Below, piece after piece: positions 58,550-64,000 of a DNA stretch of 64,000 nucleotides. The translations under genes and the position numbers were made by a program. The stretch's first letter is position 1, and each line of letters opens with the position of its first letter. The stretch is from positions 105,005 to 169,004 of the forward strand of contig JACCER010000007.1 in assembly GCA_013416445.1 (NCBI GenBank). Reading direction: 5' to 3'. Under the pieces are notes generated by a model. That model did not search any database, had not been told where the DNA came from, and saw only the letters and a program-made list of their open reading frames with translations. Origin of the DNA: Alcaligenaceae bacterium (GTDB lineage: Bacteria > Pseudomonadota > Gammaproteobacteria > Burkholderiales > Burkholderiaceae_B).

Positions 58550-60364
58550 ATGGCTGCCAACACTCTCATTACCCTTACCGGCGTTCAACTCGCCTACGGG
58601 CACCATCCTTTGCTGGATCACGCCGATTTTGCGGTTCAGCCCGGCGAGCGTATTGGTCTTATTGGCCGCAATGGCGCCGGAAAGTCCTCGCTGCTCAAGC
58701 TGCTTGATGGCCGCAACGTGCCCGACGATGGCGACATCATGCGCCTGGGCGGCCTGAAAATCTCCACTGTGGAACAAGAGCCCGAGCTGGACGAGTCCCT
58801 CACCGTCTTCGATACCTTATGCGGTGACATCACCGAAAGCGAAGACTGGCAGCGTCCTTCCCGCGTCAACGCCCTCATAGATCAGCTTGGTTTATCGGCC
58901 GATGCTCTGGTCGCAGGGCTGTCGGGCGGCACCCGCAAGCGCGTCGCCCTGGCTCGCGCTCTGGCCGACGAACCCGATCTGCTGCTGCTCGACGAACCCA
59001 CCAACCACCTTGACTTCACCGGCATCGCCTGGCTGGAAAACCTGCTGCTTACCGCCAGGTGCAGCACCATCATCATTACCCACGACCGCCGCTTTCTCGA
59101 CGCTGTCGCAACTCGCATTGTGGAGCTTGATCGCGGCAAACTGTTCAGCTTTCCAGGCAACTTCAGCAGTTGGCAACAGCGCAAGGCTGAATGGCTGGAA
59201 GCCGAAAAGCAACAAAATGCCAAATTTGACAAGGTACTGGCCCAGGAAGAAGCCTGGATACGCCAAGGCGTCGAAGCACGCCGTACGCGTAACGAAGGCC
59301 GAGTACGCCGACTAGAACAATTGCGACGCGACCGTGCGTCACGACGCGAACGTCTTGGCAACGTTAGCCTGGCCGTTGCAGAAGGCCAGCGTTCGGGCAA
59401 GCTGGTCGTCGAGCTGGAAAACGTCACCCACGGCTATGGCGACCGCATCCTGATACGCGACTTTTCAACTACCATCATGCGCCAAGACCGCATCGGCCTT
59501 ATCGGCCCCAATGGGGCAGGCAAAACCACACTTCTGAAAATCATATTGGGCGAATTACAGCCCAACAGCGGCACTGTACGCCTGGGCACCAATCTTACGG
59601 TTGGCTATTTCGACCAGATGCGCGAACAACTCGATGAAAACGCCACACTGGCCGACACCATCAACCCAGGCAGCGAATGGATAGAAATCGGCGACCAGCG
59701 CAAGCACGTCATGAGCTATCTGGGCGACTTCCTTTTCTCGCCCGCCCGCGCCCATTCCCCGGTGCAAAGCCTTTCTGGAGGCGAACGCGCCCGTCTGGTG
59801 CTGGCCCGCATGTTCGCCCGGCCAACCAATATCCTGGTCCTCGACGAACCCACCAATGACCTCGATATCGAAACCCTGGAACTACTGGAAGACTTACTGC
59901 AAGAATACCCTGGCACAGTATTGCTGGTCAGCCACGACCGCGCGTTTCTTGACAACGTAGTTACTCAAACCTATGCCGCCGAAGCGAATGGCCATTGGCA
60001 GGAATATGTAGGCGGCTACGACGAATGGCTGGAGCAGCGCCCCAAAGAGCCCGATCCTGTGGCAGCCAGGGCCGAAAAAAAAGAAATCGCCGCAGCTGCG
60101 GCGGCGGCCGAACGCGCCAAGCCAGCCAAAGCGGCCCGCATTACCTCATGGGAACTACGCGAGCTTGAAGGCATTCCTGACGCCATAGCACAACTGGAAT
60201 CCCGTCAAACGGAACTCGCCGCCCAACTTGCCGATGGCAGCCTGTACCGCGATGCGCCCAGCGAAGTCGAAGCCATCAACACTCAACTGCACAATATAGA
60301 CGAGCAATTGGAAACCCTGTTCGCTCGCTGGGAAGCACTGGAAGAAAAGAAAAACGAAAGTTGA
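58550..60364 (+). CDS. uup: ABC-F family ATPase, Uup-like
   Basis: A cytoplasmic protein of 604 residues with two ATPase domains and no membrane segments. Walker A sequences are GRNGAGKSSLL and GPNGAGKTTLL, signatures LSGGTRKRVALARAL and LSGGERARLVLARM, and Walker B LLLLDEPTNHLD and ILVLDEPTNDLD. A C-terminal coiled coil (about 540-604) is the mark of Uup, which binds DNA and ribosomes. The ATG at 58550 is the right start; the open frame runs back into rnpB. Confidence 0.95.
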   Translation: MAANTLITLTGVQLAYGHHPLLDHADFAVQPGERIGLIGRNGAGKSSLLKLLDGRNVPDDGDIMRLGGLKISTVEQEPELDESLTVFDTLCGDITESEDWQRPSRVNALIDQLGLSADALVAGLSGGTRKRVALARALADEPDLLLLDEPTNHLDFTGIAWLENLLLTARCSTIIITHDRRFLDAVATRIVELDRGKLFSFPGNFSSWQQRKAEWLEAEKQQNAKFDKVLAQEEAWIRQGVEARRTRNEGRVRRLEQLRRDRASRRERLGNVSLAVAEGQRSGKLVVELENVTHGYGDRILIRDFSTTIMRQDRIGLIGPNGAGKTTLLKIILGELQPNSGTVRLGTNLTVGYFDQMREQLDENATLADTINPGSEWIEIGDQRKHVMSYLGDFLFSPARAHSPVQSLSGGERARLVLARMFARPTNILVLDEPTNDLDIETLELLEDLLQEYPGTVLLVSHDRAFLDNVVTQTYAAEANGHWQEYVGGYDEWLEQRPKEPDPVAARAEKKEIAAAAAAAERAKPAKAARITSWELRELEGIPDAIAQLESRQTELAAQLADGSLYRDAPSEVEAINTQLHNIDEQLETLFARWEALEEKKNES

Positions 60365-60412
60365 AACAGCAAATAATGGGCAGCGTTGGCATCGATTTTT
60401 AGAGTAGTTAGT

Positions 60413-60446
60413 GTCGGATTACGCGCCTAGCGGCGCTAACCCGACA
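60413..60446. repeat. Dispersed palindrome, copy 9
   Basis: GTCGGATTACGCGCC and GGCGCTAACCCGACA pair around TAGC. It lies between convergent uup and pyrC. Confidence 0.85.
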
Positions 60447-60469
60447 AACAACGCCCTGCATCAGGCCAT

Positions 60470-61531
60470 CTAGGCCACCACCTTCCAGGCCAAAGACTCG
60501 CCTGCAGCCAGCGGCACCACCGTACTGTCCGCCATGGGTAATTCCGCCGGTATCTGATACGAACCCCGTTGCAACACCAATTTGCCCTGATTAACCGGCA
60601 GCCCATAAAACGCAGGGCCATTCAAGCTGGCAAAGGCCTCGAGCCGATCCAGATGGCCCACCGAATCAAACGCTGTGGCGTATAGCTCCATGGCGTGTAA
60701 GGCCGTATAGCAACCTGCGCAACCACAAGCGTTTTCTTTTAAGCCCTTAGAGTGCGGCGCGCTGTCTGTTCCCAGGAAAAAACGACCCGTGCCGCTGGTG
60801 GCGGCATCCAGCAATGCCAGACGGTGCTGTTCGCGCTTGAGCACTGGCAAACAGTACCAGTGAGGCCTTATTCCGCCTTGAAACAGCGCATTGCGGTTAT
60901 ACAGCAAGTGATGGGCGGTAATCGTGGCCGCCACCGGACCTTCGGCCTCGCGCACATAATTGACGCCTTCACGGGTAGTAAGGTGCTCGAACACGACTTT
61001 CAACTCGGGAAAAGCGCGCCGCAAGGGGATCATGACACGGTCTATAAATACTGCTTCACGATCGAAAAGGTCGATGGCTGGATCCGTGACCTCGCCATGC
61101 ACCAACAGGGGCAGCCCTGCCGACTGCATGGCTTCCAGCGCCAGCGAACAGCGCCCAAGCAGGTCAGTAACCCCTGCCGCCGAATTGGTCGTAGCACCTG
61201 CCGGATAAAGCTTGACGCCATGCACGGCCCCCGACTGCTTGGCAGCAAGGATATCAGCTGCAGATGTATTGTCGGTAAGATACAGCGTCATCAGCGGCTC
61301 AAAGCTGCCTTCCCCCATACCTGCCAGCTTCAACGCTGCATAGATGCGGTCCCGATACGCTATTGCCAGCGCGACTGTCGTTACCGGAGGCTGCAAATTG
61401 GGCATGATGATGGCGCGTGCGAACTGGCGCGCGGTATCGGCCACGACCGAATCCAGTACAGCCCCATCGCGTAAATGCAGATGCCAGTCATCGGGCCGGA
61501 TAATGGTCAGGGTATCAGTGGTAGTAGACAT
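60470..61531 (-). CDS. pyrC: Dihydroorotase PyrC (class II)
   Basis: PyrC closes the pyrimidine ring in de novo UMP synthesis. The 353 residues show [10 protein letters not shown] (two metal His), [17 protein letters not shown] with the lysine that is carboxylated, [23 protein letters not shown], and [23 protein letters not shown]. It is a class II, single-domain enzyme of normal length. The start is taken at ATG 61531. Confidence 0.96.
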   Translation of the reverse strand: MSTTTDTLTIIRPDDWHLHLRDGAVLDSVVADTARQFARAIIMPNLQPPVTTVALAIAYRDRIYAALKLAGMGEGSFEPLMTLYLTDNTSAADILAAKQSGAVHGVKLYPAGATTNSAAGVTDLLGRCSLALEAMQSAGLPLLVHGEVTDPAIDLFDREAVFIDRVMIPLRRAFPELKVVFEHLTTREGVNYVREAEGPVAATITAHHLLYNRNALFQGGIRPHWYCLPVLKREQHRLALLDAATSGTGRFFLGTDSAPHSKGLKENACGCAGCYTALHAMELYATAFDSVGHLDRLEAFASLNGPAFYGLPVNQGKLVLQRGSYQIPAELPMADSTVVPLAAGESLAWKVVA

Positions 61532-61568
61532 ATGTATCAAAATTTAGAATAAGACGAATGCGGCATTA

Positions 61569-62765
61569 TCACCCAGATGCCAGTGGCATGCTGCGCTCTA
61601 CCAGGCGGCAAAACATTGCACTGCCAGCCGGAATCACGGCATCATTAAAGTCGAAGGCGGAGTTATGCAACACGCAACCCGATTCGGCCCCACCTTGGCC
61701 CAGGCGAAAATAAGCCCCAGGACGCTGCTGCAGCATAAAAGAGAAATCTTCAGACCCCATCGAAGGCACCAGGTTGGACACGACCATGTCGGCGCCAAAC
61801 AATTCGGTCGCCACATCGGCTACAAACGCTGCATGTTCCGGTGTATTCACTGTCGCTGGAAACAAACGGCGGTATTTCATGGTGATTGTGGCCTTGAAGG
61901 CTGCCGCAATGCCGTCGACGACTTCCTGCATGCGCTGGATAATCTGTTCCTGGACTACCGGGCTGAAAGTACGCACCGTGCCCACCATATAAGCATCTTT
62001 GGGTATCACATTCATGGCCTGCAGATTTCCCGCATTGACTGCGGCCACGGTAACCACGGCTGAATCAGGCGCCGGAACATTGCGCGACACTATGGTTTGC
62101 AAAGCAGTGATCAATTGCGCCGCGATCACGATCGGATCATTGGTCTGGTAAGCATGGGCGCCATGGCCTCCTCGCCCCTCGATGTGAATTTCAAAATGAT
62201 CCGCTGCCGCCATCATGGGCCCCGGATTCACACCAATGACACCAGGCGGCAAGGCCGGCCAATTATGCAGGCCATAAATGGCATCACATGGAAACTTCTC
62301 GAACAAACCGTCGTCGAGCATGGCCCTGGCCCCGCCCAGGCCCTCTTCTGCCGGTTGGAAAATCAGCACGACACGACCATTGAAGTTACGGGTTTCAGCC
62401 AGATAACGGGCCGCACCCAGCAAGACCGCTGTGTGGCCATCATGGCCACAAGCATGCATTACCCCTGGGTTGATCGACTTATACGGCTGTGAGCCCTGCT
62501 CGTGTATTGGCAGGGCGTCCATGTCGGCACGCAAGCCTATACTGCGGCCAGTGTCAGAGCGTTTGCCATCCAGCACGCCAACCACACCGGTTTTCCCTAT
62601 ACCCCGGTGTACTGCATAACCCAGGGCTGTCAGGGCATTGGCCACCAAAGCCGAAGTCCGTACTTCCTGGAAGCCCAATTCCGGGTGTGCATGGATATCC
62701 TGGCGAATGGCAGTGAGCTCGTCATGAAATAGACTGATGGATTTGAAAACATTTTTTGCATACAT
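61569..62765 (-). CDS. M20D family amidohydrolase (second copy)
   Basis: A 398-residue relative of the protein at 29095-30297, with IRQDIHAHPELGFQEVRTS, GLRADMDALPIHEQG, VMHACGHDGHTAVLLGAARYLAETRNF and IFQPAEEGLGGARAMLDDGLF. Its likely action is hydrolysis of N-acyl or N-benzoyl amino acids. The ATG at 62765 has AGGAG ten bases before it. It lies 37 bp upstream of pyrC on the same strand and may share a transcript with it. Confidence 0.92.
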   Translation of the reverse strand: MYAKNVFKSISLFHDELTAIRQDIHAHPELGFQEVRTSALVANALTALGYAVHRGIGKTGVVGVLDGKRSDTGRSIGLRADMDALPIHEQGSQPYKSINPGVMHACGHDGHTAVLLGAARYLAETRNFNGRVVLIFQPAEEGLGGARAMLDDGLFEKFPCDAIYGLHNWPALPPGVIGVNPGPMMAAADHFEIHIEGRGGHGAHAYQTNDPIVIAAQLITALQTIVSRNVPAPDSAVVTVAAVNAGNLQAMNVIPKDAYMVGTVRTFSPVVQEQIIQRMQEVVDGIAAAFKATITMKYRRLFPATVNTPEHAAFVADVATELFGADMVVSNLVPSMGSEDFSFMLQQRPGAYFRLGQGGAESGCVLHNSAFDFNDAVIPAGSAMFCRLVERSMPLASG

Positions 62766-62973
62766 CGCCGGAACGCTCCTGGGCAAACAAGGGTATATTG
62801 AATATCGCTATCCGAGCCAAAACAGTACCACACCAACATACGAACCAACAGCAGCAGATCAAAACTGCCACCAGGACAAATTCTTCTACATAAACTGCTT
62901 GGTCTTTAGGGGAATCTCACGTTATGCTGCTGGGGAAATGTTTTTTTTAATTATCAGTTAGGAGCCCTATTTT

Positions 62974-63249
62974 ATGGCAACCACCGAGAAACCCGCCCGT
63001 AAACCTAATGCGGCGTTCATGAAGCCACTTACGCCTAGTGCTACCCTGGCTGCCATCATCGGGCCAGAGGCAGTCCCGCGTACGGAAGTCACCAAAAAAA
63101 TCTGGGACTACATCAAGAAGCACGATCTACAAGACCCTGCCAATCGCCGCAATATCAACGCCGACGACAAACTGCGTCCTTTGTTTGGCAAAGAGCAAGT
63201 GTCAATGTTCGAACTTACCAAGCTGGTCAGCGGCCACCTTATTAAGTAA
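62974..63249 (+). CDS. SWIB/MDM2 domain protein
   Basis: A 91-residue basic protein made almost only of a SWIB domain (NAAFMKPLTPSATLAAIIG, EVTKKIWDYIKKHDLQDPANRRNINADDKLRPLFGKEQVSMFELTKLVSGHLIK). In eukaryotes this fold belongs to chromatin remodellers. In bacteria it occurs alone in chlamydiae and several proteobacteria, probably as a DNA-associated protein. The ribosome binding site is TTAGGAG. It ends before a strong terminator. Confidence 0.93.
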   Translation: MATTEKPARKPNAAFMKPLTPSATLAAIIGPEAVPRTEVTKKIWDYIKKHDLQDPANRRNINADDKLRPLFGKEQVSMFELTKLVSGHLIK

Positions 63250-63265
63250 AAGCAATCGAACACAT

Positions 63266-63306
63266 TAAAAAAAACGCTGTCTGGGCTAACCAGGCAGCGT
63301 TTTTTT
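63266..63306. terminator. Bidirectional intrinsic terminator
   Basis: ACGCTGTCTGG, the loop GCTAA and CCAGGCAGCGT form an 11-bp stem with one G-U pair, with A-run before and T-run after. It serves the SWIB gene on plus and can serve the convergent membrane protein gene on minus. Confidence 0.95.
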
Positions 63307-63324
63307 ATTGGACAGCAGTGACGC

Positions 63325-63690
63325 TTAGTATTCAGCAGCCGGCGCCTGCCCGGACAACAACGCAAGCCAGCCCTTGATAAGACGATAGACGATCCAGACC
63401 AAGACAATCACGCCGGTAATCCAGCCTATGAAAATAAGAGTCGCCAGAGCGCTAATCACCATCCATAGCAGCCCCCACCAAAACGTGTTAATTACCCAGT
63501 CGAAGTGTTTTGCATAGACGGTGCCAGCCGCGTCGGCACGCTTCAAGTAAGCAAGCACAATTGCCGCGATAGTCGCGATCCCGAAAAACCCGGCACTGAG
63601 CAAGCCCAACGCAAACAGGGCATAGATCAGGTGCGTCAGGTTACGCATCGACAATCCGTTGCCGTCTTCTGGTGGATACACCTGGGTCAT
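63325..63690 (-). CDS. Small membrane protein (DUF4870-like)
   Basis: A 121-residue protein with three to four hydrophobic segments (LIYALFALGLLSAGFFGIATIAAIVLAYL, WWGLLWMVISALATLIFIGWITGVIVLVWIVYRLIKGW). The layout matches small conserved membrane proteins of the DUF4870 kind. The function is unknown. The start ATG 63690 has GGAGG seven bases upstream. Confidence 0.85.
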   Translation of the reverse strand: MTQVYPPEDGNGLSMRNLTHLIYALFALGLLSAGFFGIATIAAIVLAYLKRADAAGTVYAKHFDWVINTFWWGLLWMVISALATLIFIGWITGVIVLVWIVYRLIKGWLALLSGQAPAAEY

Positions 63691-63884
63691 ACTAGCCTCC
63701 GGAAAAAACAATTTAGAGAAAACAAACAGCCTTGTATTCTACGCTATGGCGTCGGATTACGGGATTGAGGGGTGTTGATGCCGGATGCCAGGCTGTAACT
63801 CGTAGGTTGGCTTACGCCTTTTCTCATCCTGCCTACGCGGGCCCGATCCGTGCATGGCTTGCACATGCTTTTGCCCCCAACGGC

Positions 63885-63919
63885 AAAACCCCCAACCTGG
63901 TTCACAGATTGGGGGTTTT
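63885..63919 (-). terminator. Terminator of the rRNA operon
   Basis: On minus, AAAACCCCCAAT and TTGGGGGTTTT form a strong hairpin with a 13-base loop and T-tail. It lies about 15 bp after the 5S rRNA 3' end. Confidence 0.9.
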
Positions 63920-63933
63920 ACTTTACAAATAAG

Positions 63934-64000
63934 AGCCTGACGATGACCTACTTTCACAGACGCGAAGTCCACTATCATCGGCGCAAAGGCGTTTCACGGT
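63934..64000 (-). rRNA. 5S ribosomal RNA, 3' part (continues past right edge)
   Basis: The minus strand reads CGCCGATGATAGTGGACTT and GTGAAAGTAGGTCATCGTCAGGC, the conserved 3' half of betaproteobacterial 5S rRNA. The 5' half and the rest of the rRNA operon lie to the right. Confidence 0.93.

Overview
The window reads as a chromosomal segment of a betaproteobacterium of the order Burkholderiales, most likely family Alcaligenaceae (the group of Bordetella, Achromobacter and Pusillimonas). This rests on moderately high GC with GC-rich third codon positions, the mraZ-to-lpxC cell-wall and division order, the fused MurE-MurF ligase, and the protein flavour throughout. No genus can be fixed from the sequence alone.

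Positions 1-11630 are an anaerobic nitrate respiration locus on the minus strand. In transcription order it has two NarK transporters (narK1, narK2), the membrane nitrate reductase narGHJI, a PpiC-type prolyl isomerase and the N-terminal part of a NarX-type nitrate sensor that runs off the left edge. Next come a decayed biotin synthase, two inner-membrane transporter genes, a one-Cys-type peroxiredoxin and a small exported protein of unknown function. Positions 15426-20237 hold two convergent molybdenum cofactor units: moaC-moaD-moaE-moaB-moeA on plus and moaA-mobA on minus. They supply the cofactor that NarG needs.

Positions 20376-32388 are mixed: a truncated MFS gene, tRNA-Lys(UUU), a metallophosphoesterase, an ECF sigma / Tat-exported ferritin-like / cytochrome c operon, a family GH31 homologue that has lost its catalytic positions, mnmC, an inositol monophosphatase, an M20 amidohydrolase, a YciA-type thioesterase and mgtE. 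The 818 bp between mgtE and secA (32389-33205) is noncoding and highly structured, with two tandem-repeat arrays and two large nested palindromes. It is the strangest part of the window.

Positions 33206-55860 are, on minus, the division and cell wall (dcw) cluster with flanking genes, transcribed mraZ-rsmH-ftsL-ftsI-murEF-mraY-murD-ftsW-murG-murC-ddl-ftsQ-ftsA-ftsZ-lpxC. An M23 peptidase gene and secA follow, and dciA lies on the opposite strand. A phased set of MraZ-type operator repeats precedes mraZ. The right end carries an orphan M15 peptidoglycan peptidase, an enoyl-CoA hydratase, RNase P RNA, an ABC-F ATPase (uup), pyrC, a second M20 amidohydrolase, a SWIB-domain protein, a small membrane protein, and the 3' part of a 5S rRNA with its terminator. 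An rRNA operon therefore continues to the right.

A short palindromic repeat (GTAGGTCGGATTA...TAATCCGAC type) occurs about ten times between genes and favours sites between convergent genes. At two of these sites it supplies or contains the stop codons of both neighbours.
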